A stretch of DNA of 42,479 bases from Nitrososphaerota archaeon (GTDB lineage Archaea > Thermoproteota > Nitrososphaeria > Nitrososphaerales > Nitrosopumilaceae). The position numbers and the translations under genes were made by a program. How positions within the stretch are numbered: the stretch's first letter is position 1; each line of letters begins with the position of its first letter. The DNA lies in the NCBI GenBank assembly GCA_021325615.1, contig JAJPGU010000013.1:1-42479 (forward strand). Direction: 5' to 3'. The notes beneath the pieces are model-generated. The model saw only the letters and a program-made list of their open reading frames with translations, ran no database searches and was not told where the DNA came from. Shown here one piece after another: positions 26,209 to 35,306 of the stretch.

Positions 26209-26463
26209 CTATAGGGGGGAGTAAATAATATGGGGAGGTCCTAAAGGCGGATTTTCTTGGTTCTGGGGGTTGGATTGTTGCTGGGGCCTGTCCGGCGCCC
26301 GTACTATGGTGAGGGTGCCGTCTGAGCACGTTATCTCAAGGCGCTCACCGCCGGTCCAGCCAGTCTCGCGAACAAACTTGATGGGTATGGTTATTCTGTA
26401 CTTGAGGTATTGGCTGTTCCCCCGTTGCCGGGATCTCTGCTTCTGGAGTATGATTTCCAACAC
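26209..26463 (-). CDS. AbrB/SpoVT-like DNA-binding protein
   Basis: An 84-aa protein with an AbrB-type swapped-hairpin core (YRITIPIKFVRETGWTGGERLEITCSDGTLTIVRAP) and a Gln/Pro/Asn-rich tail. The start is GTG 26463 or TTG 26460; TTAAAT lies 18-21 nt upstream, which argues against the longer frame from 26514. The family acts as transition-state regulators or toxin-antitoxin antitoxins. No toxin partner is adjacent. Confidence 0.75.
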   Translation of the reverse strand: MLEIILQKQRSRQRGNSQYLKYRITIPIKFVRETGWTGGERLEITCSDGTLTIVRAPDRPQQQSNPQNQENPPLGPPHIIYSPL

Positions 26464-26711
26464 TTGGATGGGTTGCGGCCCATTTAACCGCCGGAGGCTG
26501 CTATTGGCTGCCAATCCTGACAGTTTGGCAAAACCTTGCTAGACCATGATACGTTACTTGGCGCCATCTTGGACCGTTTTGAGTGTTTTTGAAATCAAAG
26601 ACTCTGCGTTGGGGGGCCATGTAGCTGGCATGCATCTGCGTAAACATTCGTGGATTGAGCCTGCTGGCTCGAAAATAACGCGCGGGTTCCATAAAAGGGA
26701 CATTGCATGGC

Positions 26712-27029
26712 TTAGTTCCACACCCTGTGGCGGTAGCCGTCTCCCTGCGGTATCCAGAGGTCTTCCTGGCCTGGGTTGGTTGCATTCCACACTATGTTGA
26801 GCCCAAGCGACTCGGCATACAGGCCAGCCTCCTCCATTGCCGCATAGGCCACCTCTGCTATCTTTCGCGCCGACCCGTCAAGATAGCGGGCAAGTATGAT
26901 TCCAAGGACACGCGTCTCAGACTCGGTGCCAGAGTATTCCTCTGCAAGTCCCTCGGATATCTTGAGGTCGATGGCGGTCTTGATGAGTGCCATGGCTACC
27001 TTTTCCTCGGTCTTTTTCTCCCGGTTCAA
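26712..27029 (-). CDS. hypothetical helical protein, last gene of a secreted-protein operon
   Basis: A 105-aa cytosolic-looking protein with charged N-terminal helices (EEKVAMALIKTAIDLKISEG) and a C-terminal aromatic segment. The TTG start overlaps the stop of the preceding gene (TTGA, 27026-27029). Family unknown. The overlap and biased codon use support it as real. Confidence 0.6.
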   Translation of the reverse strand: MNREKKTEEKVAMALIKTAIDLKISEGLAEEYSGTESETRVLGIILARYLDGSARKIAEVAYAAMEEAGLYAESLGLNIVWNATNPGQEDLWIPQGDGYRHRVWN

Positions 27030-27271
27030 GGGGCTTGTCCTCCGTTTGGCATCGGTGCAATGTCTTGTGGCATCCGGCCGGTCAGGCCTTGGTTCCTTGG
27101 GGCTGTTGCGGTCCCCCTTACACTGTCTTCCGGATGCCTTGTGTCGGTTTCATCTTCTTGACACCATGTGGTTGGTGGTGATGTTACCGGTTTGCATGTG
27201 CGCGTAATTGTGTCTGAGCCTGCTGGCTCGCATGCAATGGACGTGTTGTAATTAAGGGAATTTTGCATCAT
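27026..27271 (-). CDS. small hypothetical protein (81 aa)
   Basis: Polar, Pro/Thr-rich, probably disordered, with three Cys. Support comes mainly from gene architecture: its ATG overlaps the upstream stop and its TGA overlaps the next start, so it is enclosed in a translationally coupled run. No family is recognised. Confidence 0.5.
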   Translation of the reverse strand: MMQNSLNYNTSIACEPAGSDTITRTCKPVTSPPTTWCQEDETDTRHPEDSVRGTATAPRNQGLTGRMPQDIAPMPNGGQAP

Positions 27272-28053
27272 GCTGATCCTCCGGTGGCCCCTATCTTGCT
27301 TAGGTACTCTAGCGCATTTAGAAAATCATCACGTGTTACCTCTCCTCCGATGGTCCACCTTGCAATAGTCTTGACCCATGCGGGTATGTAGGTGCCCGAC
27401 ATGTTCATCTCGCGCAGGAGGACGGCGTCAGTGATTGTAGGATTGGGACCGGCCCACTGGCGGATGGTGGAGGCCTGCTCATTTGTTATGGACATGTTTG
27501 TAACATTCGTGGTCCCGTCAGGAACCGTGACTGGAGGGGAAGTCAAGGGCTGGGTTGCCGTATGGTTGCCAACAAAGGGGCACACAAAGAAGGTATAATT
27601 CTCCTGCAGGTCGAGCAGCACCTTCTTCTGGTCTCCCGTGAGCGGGTACCAAAAATTCCCGTCCTTGTCGTACTTGCAAAGCTTGGCCTTTTCGCTTGCC
27701 TGCGACCATTGGTTAAAGCACTCGGGGCACCCATGGGGATAGTTCATGTCATCAAAGTAGAGTCGCTCGTCATACTGGAGGAGTCCGTTCTGCGGACTTG
27801 CATGCCCGTAGGCCTGCGATACCACCGTGGGGGTGCCTGTCGTGGGACACTTGCTGGATTCTGCGGAAACAAGAAACCCTAGCAGCGAATAGATGCACTG
27901 GGTGGTATCTGGGGACCCGTAGGAATCGATGGGGCTGGCAATCATGGTCGCGCAGAGCAGGACGGCAAGAAAGGCGGCAATCCTCATGGATGTGGATCCC
28001 ATTCCTTTTCTTATAGGGAACGTTGCAATTCGTTCTGTATTGGTAAAATTCAT
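27268..28053 (-). CDS. secreted protein of unknown function with a Cys-containing N-terminal half
   Basis: A 261-aa protein. A hydrophobic signal-type helix (MRIAAFLAVLLCATMIAS) starts about residue 21, after a basic lead. The mature part has several Cys (CPTTG, CPECF) and many sequons in LTSPPVTVPDGTTNVTNMSI. The C-terminal 60 residues look like a helical domain. ATG 28053 overlaps the upstream stop (ATGA); the longer frame from 28257 lies within the upstream gene. Confidence 0.7.
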   Translation of the reverse strand: MNFTNTERIATFPIRKGMGSTSMRIAAFLAVLLCATMIASPIDSYGSPDTTQCIYSLLGFLVSAESSKCPTTGTPTVVSQAYGHASPQNGLLQYDERLYFDDMNYPHGCPECFNQWSQASEKAKLCKYDKDGNFWYPLTGDQKKVLLDLQENYTFFVCPFVGNHTATQPLTSPPVTVPDGTTNVTNMSITNEQASTIRQWAGPNPTITDAVLLREMNMSGTYIPAWVKTIARWTIGGEVTRDDFLNALEYLSKIGATGGSA

Positions 28054-29723
28054 GGCAGCAGGCCTCCTTGGTGCTGGGTCGAGTTCCAGGCGGTTAAGCT
28101 TGCGACAAGGGTGGACCAAGCTGGGCTTGAGATGGACCCACCGCACGGGTTTTGGAGCAGGAACTCGCCGCTGAGGCGATGGTATTCGCCTGCAATCCAG
28201 ACCATGTCTGGATCTGCCGGGTCTGAGGCAGCCCCAAAGTAGTCGCCATACCTGCAACTGGTGTCATAGTTTGAGCCCTGGGCTACCTCAACCATGGGCT
28301 CGACCGAGTTTGGCAGGTCATACCTTGTCTGGACTGTCGCGTAGATGCTGGGATAGGACCTTGACGAGACTCCGTTGAAGGTCAGGTACATTGCCCCATG
28401 GCCATCGACTGATACGGCAGGATAGGAAAAGTTGTAGTCCGAGTTTGTAACCTCAAAGTCTATCGAGTTTCCGGTAGTTGTGTTGTACCCAAATACGTGG
28501 ACGCACGAGTAGACCCGCTTTGCAAAACCCTCGGCAGGCCTGCACGCATCGGTAAATGCTGACCAAATCTTGCCCTGGGACCAGGCCGCGTCCTCAAACC
28601 CGTGGGGAGGGGTAGAAACAAGCACCGAGGTGCCGTTCTGCGGGATGAATGGAGCATCAGCCTGCATCGTACTGGTGCCTGTAAAATTGGTTGATACCTG
28701 TACATATTCTGCAGGGCCTTCTAGCTTGTAGACTGTCAGGGTGTTCCCGATTACTGAGGGGTTGTTTGCAACCATGAACAATGGGGAGGTAGGAGAGAGC
28801 GACCTTGCAGGTGTGACTGAGAAGTTGGGATCGGTAAGGTCGGAGGATCCTACGTAGGTGCCGTGGCCCACAAGCTGGTCCTTGTCGAGCACAACCATCT
28901 CTGAGGCGGTGAATGTCTGGCAGCCACTTGTAAAGTCGTTTGTGCTGACCACAAATTTGTCATTGCTTGTGCCTATCTTTGGAAAGTCTATGCATGGATC
29001 GGAATATTGGATCATGTATGTGCTCCAGGTCCCGGCGGGGTCTCCAGTCTGGGAGACTGCAATAGATATGGTGCTGCTTGTCTGGTCCATGATCTCTGCA
29101 AACCACCGTCCGCTCTGCTGGTCGTAAATCACCCGAGGGTCTGAAATGAGGTGGGTTGGTGATAGCGAGAAGAACATGTCAAGCGGGAATTGTTTCACCG
29201 GGGCCCCGCCCTTGGTCCAGATTCCGCCCTCGAGATTGACCATCTCCATCACATCGTTGTTGCCTGCAGCCACCTGGACATCGGGAGGATATGGCTGGTT
29301 GGTCATGTTCTGTTCAAACCCGACAAATTTTGTTCCTGAAACTCTTAACATGGTTGCAGGTTGACCCGGCGTGACAAGCGGGATATCTTTTACTACGGGA
29401 ATCCATTCAAGAGGGATCTTTCCTGATTTTAGCTCCTCTTCATATGCTTGGTAAGATCTGGCGTTGATGGGAAAAGGTGGATGGGGTGGCATAGAATAGA
29501 CCCGTTCAGTTTTTTCTGGCAACCTTGAAACGTTGACAACGCCAGAAAGGAAAACTTTTGGACCTTCTGCATTTTTAATTGGGATTGGCGATGACGGAGA
29601 TTGGCGACCAATGGGAATATTGGATGTACCGTGTAATGGATTTGCTGCTGGGATTTGTGCAAATACCAGTGTAAAGGAGATCGTCACTGCAAGCGCGATT
29701 GCAAAAAGTGAGGGCTTGATCAT
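28050..29723 (-). CDS. secreted beta-propeller-like surface protein
   Basis: A 557-aa protein with a signal peptide (FAIALAVTISFTLVFA). The mature part has repeated beta-strand blades with motifs such as SDPRVIYDQQSGRWFAEI, IAVSQTGDPAGTWSTYMI and YPAVSVDGHGAMYLTFNG, typical of sialidase/exo-alpha-type propellers. Several Cys and sequons fit an extracellular site. No catalytic Asp boxes are evident, so a binding or adhesive role is as likely as hydrolysis. It is the first gene of a four-gene overlapping operon. Confidence 0.75.
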   Translation of the reverse strand: MIKPSLFAIALAVTISFTLVFAQIPAANPLHGTSNIPIGRQSPSSPIPIKNAEGPKVFLSGVVNVSRLPEKTERVYSMPPHPPFPINARSYQAYEEELKSGKIPLEWIPVVKDIPLVTPGQPATMLRVSGTKFVGFEQNMTNQPYPPDVQVAAGNNDVMEMVNLEGGIWTKGGAPVKQFPLDMFFSLSPTHLISDPRVIYDQQSGRWFAEIMDQTSSTISIAVSQTGDPAGTWSTYMIQYSDPCIDFPKIGTSNDKFVVSTNDFTSGCQTFTASEMVVLDKDQLVGHGTYVGSSDLTDPNFSVTPARSLSPTSPLFMVANNPSVIGNTLTVYKLEGPAEYVQVSTNFTGTSTMQADAPFIPQNGTSVLVSTPPHGFEDAAWSQGKIWSAFTDACRPAEGFAKRVYSCVHVFGYNTTTGNSIDFEVTNSDYNFSYPAVSVDGHGAMYLTFNGVSSRSYPSIYATVQTRYDLPNSVEPMVEVAQGSNYDTSCRYGDYFGAASDPADPDMVWIAGEYHRLSGEFLLQNPCGGSISSPAWSTLVASLTAWNSTQHQGGLLP

Positions 29724-29891
29724 TTTTGTAGGTTGTTATACCACGCATGATTATTTAAGACTACCTAATGTGGTGTTAGAATATTATTAGTAATTATTAA
29801 CCATTATGTATATGATAAGCCTAAATATGATTATGTAAAACTATTCTTTATATGCCTACAGTTTTTTGTCTAGTTTATCATCACTATATCA

Positions 29892-30221
29892 TTGAGTCAT
29901 AACGTCAAGCGGGATTTCCTTACATTCATGCGAAAAATGTCAAAGAAGGGATTCTACGACGTTCTAAACCACGTGAATGAGAAGAAGAATGTTCACTACA
30001 ATGATGTACTGAATTATCTTCTAGACAAGAAAATTGTGGATAGCAGGGCCTCGGTAACAATCATCCTCAATGGGCTGACAAACCTAGGCCTGCTTGAGAG
30101 GACCGTCACAAATACCCGGCCGGTCAGGACAATCTATCAGGTTAGCTCAAACGGCCATGCGATTCTAAAGATCCTGAGGGACCTTGAGACCTCGCATTCA
30201 AACCTGCACCATGTCGGCTAA
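29892..30221 (+). CDS. winged-helix transcriptional regulator
   Basis: A 109-aa protein with a winged-helix core (KGFYDVLNHVNEKKNVHYNDVLNYLLDKKI then TIILNGLTNLGLLERTVTN and a wing TIYQVSSNGHAILKIL). The start is TTG 29892, or ATG 29928. It is divergent to the secreted operon, with about 170 bp of A+T-rich DNA between. Its last 80 bp overlap the 3' end of the convergent gene at 30142. Confidence 0.7.
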   Translation: MSHNVKRDFLTFMRKMSKKGFYDVLNHVNEKKNVHYNDVLNYLLDKKIVDSRASVTIILNGLTNLGLLERTVTNTRPVRTIYQVSSNGHAILKILRDLETSHSNLHHVG

Positions 30222-30876
30222 GGTTGCATTGGTGCTGGCTTGGAAGTTCCTTTGCAAGTCTTGCTTTCTCCTGTACTAATGAGAAAATCCTGAATTCGTC
30301 GTCCTTCAATTTACTCGTTTGAGCCTCAAGGCTTTCAAGAATCTGCCGATATCTGCCCATGAGATCTTCCAAAATCTGGGGCGACACTACGATGGATTTT
30401 TTGTAATGCCTTGAGGCGTATCCTTTCTTCCTTAGCATCGTGAATATCCTGTTGATGTATTTTTGGGAATAATACTCCCCGAATATGTCCTCAAAGGCCT
30501 CCCTGGTGTAAAACCAAGTGCCTCCGTTCCTTGCATGCCTGTCCTGGGTGCAGCAGGCAGGTGCAAGCAGGCAGAGCGCGCTGAACCTGATTCCGAGGTG
30601 TCTTGATACCACAAGCCACCTCCCAAGGTCTGTAAGCGCATATTTGCTACCCGTCCTTCCAATGATGCCGCGCCTTGCCAGCCTCCTTACCGCGGTCCTG
30701 AGGCTCTGGGGTGCGGCATTTCTGACAATGGGGGATTCCATGCGCATCTGGGACTGGGCCATGGCACCATATGGAAAGAGGAGCCTTGCAACCTCGGAGG
30801 TTATCGGCCCCTCGGGTCCACGGGCATTGCCGTACGCATGTCTCCGCAACTCCTTCCGCAGCCTTGGCGGTATCAT
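30142..30876 (-). CDS. winged-helix DNA-binding protein at the end of the PolB cluster
   Basis: A 244-aa basic protein. Two winged-helix-like units are visible: about 25-90 (SLRTAVRRLARRGIIGRTGSKYALTDLGRWL) and 115-165 (FEDIFGEYYSQKYINRIFTMLRKKGYASRHYKKSIVV). A helical, coiled-coil-prone segment follows. The start overlaps the parB-like stop (ATGA at 30873-30876). The last 27 codons overlap a convergent gene and may be non-essential. It probably binds DNA; role unknown. Confidence 0.65.
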   Translation of the reverse strand: MIPPRLRKELRRHAYGNARGPEGPITSEVARLLFPYGAMAQSQMRMESPIVRNAAPQSLRTAVRRLARRGIIGRTGSKYALTDLGRWLVVSRHLGIRFSALCLLAPACCTQDRHARNGGTWFYTREAFEDIFGEYYSQKYINRIFTMLRKKGYASRHYKKSIVVSPQILEDLMGRYRQILESLEAQTSKLKDDEFRIFSLVQEKARLAKELPSQHQCNLSRHGAGLNARSQGPSGSLESHGRLS

Positions 30877-31910
30877 CTTGAAAGTATTACCACCATCCTG
30901 GCATGTGCGCCATTTTTGAAAGACGATGCAAGCTTCTCAAGGTCTTTTCTTGAGCCTATCTTTACAAAGCGCAGCGAGTCTACGTCGGCCTCCAGAAAGT
31001 CAAGTGCAGTCTCAGGTATCATGATGGCAGGCCTTGCAGGGTCCTCCCCCTCCAGCCTGACAAAACTGTCCCTCTCGTCGTCGCGGATGCTAGAGACAGC
31101 GCGGGTCTTGGTGTTGATGAGCATCCTCTTGCCGCATGTGCACATGAGTATCGAGTCATGGGCAGACCCCCTGACAAGATTCTCTGCCTCCTTCCTGCTT
31201 ATCCTTGCCCCATGGCTTCCTTCCTCTGGTTCGAATATGACTACCTCCTTTTCCTCCGCTTTTTTAGGCCTGAGCGACAGCGCAATCACATCAAGGTCTG
31301 CAGGCGACGGGAAGGCAAACCTCGACTCCTTTGCGCTCCTTACCGCGTTTAGCACAATCTTTACGGTCTTGAACTGCTCCTCCTTGTCCTCTATTGAGGC
31401 AAGCCGTGCAGCTACGTAGAATGGCATCTCGACTATCCGGTACTTTTTGCAGGCATCCGCAAGGAATTCCTCAATCATCTTCCGTGACTTTTCATGAAGG
31501 AAGCCCCTTGCAAGCAGCGAGTACCTCTGGGAGACAAGCCCCGGCGAATCGCGGGCCCCTATGTATGATAGGGCGTCCATCATGGCTATCGGGTTTATCG
31601 AGCCGTGCGTGTTAAGCTCGATGTGCAGCCTTACTGCCTCCCTGAGATCCTCAAGCCTTACCAGGCGCGCCCTTGAATGTCCGACTTTTGCCATGCCTAG
31701 TGCGGACGCGCGCAGGTGGCCGTCTACAAGGAACCTTTCGTTTCCGACAAGCGCAACCGTGATGGGCTCTATCCTTTCAGGGTGGGACCTTGCGGTATTG
31801 AAAACCTCGGAAAGGAGGTCTGCTGTCTGCAGTGTCACCTTGAAAGGGCACGGCTTGAGGTCCGCAAGGGGGACCTGCCCATCCTCAAACTTGTACATGG
31901 AGCCCGACAC
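30873..31910 (-). CDS. ParB-like nuclease-fold protein
   Basis: A 345-aa protein. The N-terminal ParB/sulfiredoxin-type domain carries ERFLVDGHLRASAL (DGHLR at 63-67), the ParB NTPase/nuclease signature region. The middle is helical and a CTCGK motif sits in the C-terminal half. Classical partners (ParA) are absent. In Sulfolobales a ParB-like protein is among the strongest UV-induced genes, which fits its place beside a PolB2-type polymerase and a TFIIB-like factor. It overlaps the TFB-like gene by 26 nt and the next gene by 4 nt. Confidence 0.8.
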   Translation of the reverse strand: MSGSMYKFEDGQVPLADLKPCPFKVTLQTADLLSEVFNTARSHPERIEPITVALVGNERFLVDGHLRASALGMAKVGHSRARLVRLEDLREAVRLHIELNTHGSINPIAMMDALSYIGARDSPGLVSQRYSLLARGFLHEKSRKMIEEFLADACKKYRIVEMPFYVAARLASIEDKEEQFKTVKIVLNAVRSAKESRFAFPSPADLDVIALSLRPKKAEEKEVVIFEPEEGSHGARISRKEAENLVRGSAHDSILMCTCGKRMLINTKTRAVSSIRDDERDSFVRLEGEDPARPAIMIPETALDFLEADVDSLRFVKIGSRKDLEKLASSFKNGAHARMVVILSR

Positions 31911-32772
31911 TCCTTCTTGCTATCTCAAAGGACCTCCTTGCCCTCTCGTCGTCCCTCCCCTTCAAGACCATCTCGAGGTTCCTAAACGCAAGTGCCGAGA
32001 CCCTGTTGTATACCTCGCCCGGGCCGATCTCGTCCTGCAGCCTTTTGAGGAGGAGCCTGAGGTGGTATGAGGCCTTGTCAAACTCCATGCTGATATCAAG
32101 GTCCCTGGCCGTAAGCTCTACAAGGGAGTAAGCCCTTAGCATCGTGAAATTTTTCTTTGACCCAAAGTTTGTGAGAACGGCCCCGATTATTGCGTCGTTT
32201 GAACGCGGGAGGGAGTTCCTGTTGCAGGCAAGGTGGATGGAAAAAGCTGCAACGTGGGCCTTTGTAAAATTCTTCGGCCTCTCCGGCCCGGCAGGGGCTC
32301 CTGCAACAGCCGGGTGATTCAACTGCGGGCGTTCATGTCCCCCTCTTGGGACTGCCCTGCCTTTCTGCTTGCTCCTGATTATCTTGACGTATGTTGTATA
32401 GGCCTCCTTTGCGGCATGCATGGGCATGTCAAGCTTGGCGCAGATGCTTGATATCCTAGACATGTCGCGGCTTGGTTCGTGGATGTGCCTTGCGCACTCT
32501 AGTGCAACCCTTGCCGTCCCAACGCCCTCGGCTTGGTACAGGTTCAGCTTGGATGCGGGGGCGGCCTCTGCCTGCTGGTACTCGACGCCTAGCACCGCGC
32601 CGCACCCAGTGCAGCATACCTCCGAGTCTGCAACGACCGTCCTTGCCGCCCCGCAGCTGGGGCACGCCGCATCTGGCGGAGCGGGTTCCAGGATATGGAT
32701 CTTTTCACGTGTTCCATTTTCTGTACCGTTCTTCTGGTTGATTGTACCGTCCCTCTTGGCTGTCCAGTACAT
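31885..32772 (-). CDS. TFIIB-like transcription factor
   Basis: A 295-aa protein with an N-terminal zinc ribbon (C37, C40, C54, C57 in CPSC and CTGC) and two helical cyclin-like segments (about 85-130 and 165-270). The B-reader/linker region between ribbon and cyclin folds is short and unlike general TFBs. It could be an alternative initiation factor for specific promoters, comparable to TFB3 of Sulfolobales. It lies 111 bp downstream of the polymerase gene, and its 3' end overlaps parB. Confidence 0.8.
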   Translation of the reverse strand: MYWTAKRDGTINQKNGTENGTREKIHILEPAPPDAACPSCGAARTVVADSEVCCTGCGAVLGVEYQQAEAAPASKLNLYQAEGVGTARVALECARHIHEPSRDMSRISSICAKLDMPMHAAKEAYTTYVKIIRSKQKGRAVPRGGHERPQLNHPAVAGAPAGPERPKNFTKAHVAAFSIHLACNRNSLPRSNDAIIGAVLTNFGSKKNFTMLRAYSLVELTARDLDISMEFDKASYHLRLLLKRLQDEIGPGEVYNRVSALAFRNLEMVLKGRDDERARRSFEIARRSVGLHVQV

Positions 32773-32883
32773 GCAAGTATGATATTCAGAGTCCTAATAA
32801 GGTAGATCGCATATATGACAAGAATCCATCTTCGGGGGCACTCTTCTAAATGCCGGATATTGAAGAGGGTTCGATCTCCAAAG

Positions 32884-35064
32884 TCAGGAACATCGGTCTG
32901 TAACTTCCATCCCGAAAGGGGCAGTAAGGGTATTGCAGCACTCTGCAAGGAGCCTGGAATACCTCCTTATGTCGTACCTCGCATCGCCCATCCCGAGGGG
33001 CGCGGCCCGGCGCGTCCTCCTCGAGTGGTCGGAAACCACATACCTGACCTTCTGGCCTGCCCGTACGTGCTCGCCCTCCTCCTCAAGCCAAAGCATGGCG
33101 TCCCTCTGGACCGACCTTGCAGTGTACTTGTCAAGGTCCTTTGAGGCCCTGGTGGTAAATGCAAGCTCAGACGGGGGGACAGTACCAGACCTGAGCATGG
33201 CGAGGTACCTCCGGTATATGGCACCTACCTGCGGCATGATCTTGCGGACCTCTGCGACGCTGCCTGCCGATGCCATGAGGCCGAGCACCTCGGCCTGGCA
33301 CCTCTTGAAGAACTGCGGCGTGTCGTGCCTCCTTGACTCTATCCCCCGTATCTTTGCCTTGCCCGTGTCAAACGCCCCAAAGTACCTGTTTGCAACGGGA
33401 AGCGAGGGGTCGTCCTTTGAGGGCAGGAATGCAACCCACTTGTAGATGTCAAGCGACATCTCAAACCCCGTTGCCTCTGATATCTCGCTTCGCACCGCCT
33501 CGCAGTCCTCCCTTGTCGCGCCCTCCTTTTTGAGCCACAGCGAGTCCACTATGCCGTGCAGCACTGTAAACCCGTTCTTCTCGGCAATCCTTACGGCCTG
33601 GAGCAGTATCCTCCTTGCAAAGGCGCAGACTGCCATGTGGGCGTCTATCCTGCCAAACTTGGCGTTGTTGAACCCAAGGTACCCAAACGATGTCACAAGG
33701 ATCCACTTGAGCGCCGACTTTCTTGCGTCGTATATGTGGCGCCTGCCGTCGTCGGGCCCTGCCAGAAGCTCGCCGTACCTCCTCCTCTTCCGCAGGAGTA
33801 TGCCAAGCGACTGCGGGACAATGCCCGTCCTCCGGCATATGTTGTACCCAAGCTCGGGAACCCTGTTCTCCGATCCGGGACAGCAGGGGCACAGGATTGT
33901 CTCGGCCGAGATGTTCTTCTTCTCCATTATGCTGCCATAAAGCGATGCAAAGTCAAGCTCAGCGACATTCTCGTACGTGCCTGCCCTCGGCTCGAAGATG
34001 AGCCCTCCCCTGTCGCCTATTATGAGCTCGGCGCGGGGCTTGAAGGCCTCCGCCATGACGGGCTTCCACGGAATGAGGAGTCCCCGCCTTGTCGCGTTGT
34101 AGAACTGGAGCGAGCTCATGCATTTTCCAATCGATGCCCTGCATGCCGTCTGCACCGGCATCCTGCAGACGCGCGCAATCTCGTACAGCCCGTGAAGGTC
34201 CGACATGCCGCCCCAGATGAAGCAGCCCGAGGTGTCTATGTGTAGGCGGCCAAGAAGCTTTACGGGGGACGGCTTGAAGTACATCCTGCCGTACGAAAAG
34301 TAGGACGTGCCTGCCTGCCTTGGCGCCTGGAGCGGGACCTTCTCCCTGCCCAAAACCAGCCTGTCGGAGACGCGACAGAGGCGGGCCCTGTAAATGAGGT
34401 ACGGCAGGTCAAACGAGTCGCCATTCTCGGTCAAGACAAGGTCGGGGTCCTCCCTTGACATCTCCCCTACAAACTGCAGTATCGTCTCGGCCTCGTCGCC
34501 ACACTGTATGGAAACGTCCCCTGCGGATATCGAGCGTATCCTGTCGGAGAATTTTGCAAGCCTCCCCTTCTTTTCGGGGTTGACTGACACCCGCATAACG
34601 CGGAGGGGCGGTATGTTGTAGTCAGTCGACTCTACATCGTCGTCAGGCGACCATGCGCTTCCCCTGGAGAACCATCCGAACGGGAATATGTCGTGCTCGT
34701 AAAAATAGCCCTGGGCTGGGGGGACGTCGACATTGTACAGCCTGCATCCAATCTTGCCGTCAAGCGACTCGACTGTCCTTGCAAGATGAAGGACGGAGTT
34801 TGAGTCCCTGAGCCGCACCTGGAGGACCGGGGACTTGGAGGCGTCGGTGGCCTTTTCAAACCTTGATGTTATCTCGCAAGACGCGGCAAGGGCGCACACC
34901 CTCCTGTCGGATGATATCTTTTCAAGCTTGCCCATGTCGTCGCACGCGACGTAGATGGAGGGCGTCCAGCCGTCCTCGATTCTGGCCGTCCTGTCGCCGT
35001 CCTTTATCCATGATACCATGGTACTCCCCACGGGATACGAGTCAAAGAGGAACCCTGATGTCAT
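32884..35064 (-). CDS. family B DNA polymerase, PolB2-like, with degenerate exonuclease I and variant motif C
   Basis: A 726-aa polymerase from ATG 35064. The exo I DxE is lost (RVSV at about 158-161) while exo II NGDSFD is kept (214-219). Motif A is DFASLYGSI (D371), with Gly for the usual Pro. Motif B region runs from K449 to LVTSFGYLGF. Motif C is GIVDS (D507), lacking the first Asp of DTD but keeping the metal-binding one. A Cys cluster (C392, C394, C395, C410) lies between motifs A and B. This pattern fits the archaeal PolB2 group linked to translesion synthesis and DNA-damage mutagenesis. The start overlaps the upstream stop (ATGA). Confidence 0.88.
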   Translation of the reverse strand: MTSGFLFDSYPVGSTMVSWIKDGDRTARIEDGWTPSIYVACDDMGKLEKISSDRRVCALAASCEITSRFEKATDASKSPVLQVRLRDSNSVLHLARTVESLDGKIGCRLYNVDVPPAQGYFYEHDIFPFGWFSRGSAWSPDDDVESTDYNIPPLRVMRVSVNPEKKGRLAKFSDRIRSISAGDVSIQCGDEAETILQFVGEMSREDPDLVLTENGDSFDLPYLIYRARLCRVSDRLVLGREKVPLQAPRQAGTSYFSYGRMYFKPSPVKLLGRLHIDTSGCFIWGGMSDLHGLYEIARVCRMPVQTACRASIGKCMSSLQFYNATRRGLLIPWKPVMAEAFKPRAELIIGDRGGLIFEPRAGTYENVAELDFASLYGSIMEKKNISAETILCPCCPGSENRVPELGYNICRRTGIVPQSLGILLRKRRRYGELLAGPDDGRRHIYDARKSALKWILVTSFGYLGFNNAKFGRIDAHMAVCAFARRILLQAVRIAEKNGFTVLHGIVDSLWLKKEGATREDCEAVRSEISEATGFEMSLDIYKWVAFLPSKDDPSLPVANRYFGAFDTGKAKIRGIESRRHDTPQFFKRCQAEVLGLMASAGSVAEVRKIMPQVGAIYRRYLAMLRSGTVPPSELAFTTRASKDLDKYTARSVQRDAMLWLEEEGEHVRAGQKVRYVVSDHSRRTRRAAPLGMGDARYDIRRYSRLLAECCNTLTAPFGMEVTDRCS

Positions 35065-35306
35065 CCCTTTGATTTTTTTATCAGGAACTCTATCATCTGC
35101 TGCTGGGACAGTATGAGGGACATGAGCACAGATTCGGTCGGGAGCGCCTCGCCCTTGGCATTGATTGCCCTGACATGGCGGTAGCATCTTTCAAGCATCT
35201 GGCGGAATGTTTCCCGGTCCTCTGCCCTCAGCCCGTCGGCAAACCCCTGCCAGGACTCTATCTCCCTTGCCAGTATGTCATCTTTTGGAAATAGGGCCAC
35301 GGTCAT
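35061..35306 (-). CDS. small helical protein, paralogue 2 of the PolB2 operon
   Basis: An 81-aa all-helical protein with the pattern W-x-x-F-x-x-x-L-x-x-x-DR-x-x-F and a C-terminal LILSQQQMIEFL helix. The upstream gene encodes a protein with the same spacing of W, F, L, DR/DE, F, R and a final LxxQ helix, so the two look paralogous and might form a heterodimer. ATG 35306 overlaps the upstream stop, and its TGA overlaps the polymerase start. Function unknown; probable polymerase accessory. Confidence 0.65.
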   Translation of the reverse strand: MTVALFPKDDILAREIESWQGFADGLRAEDRETFRQMLERCYRHVRAINAKGEALPTESVLMSLILSQQQMIEFLIKKSKG

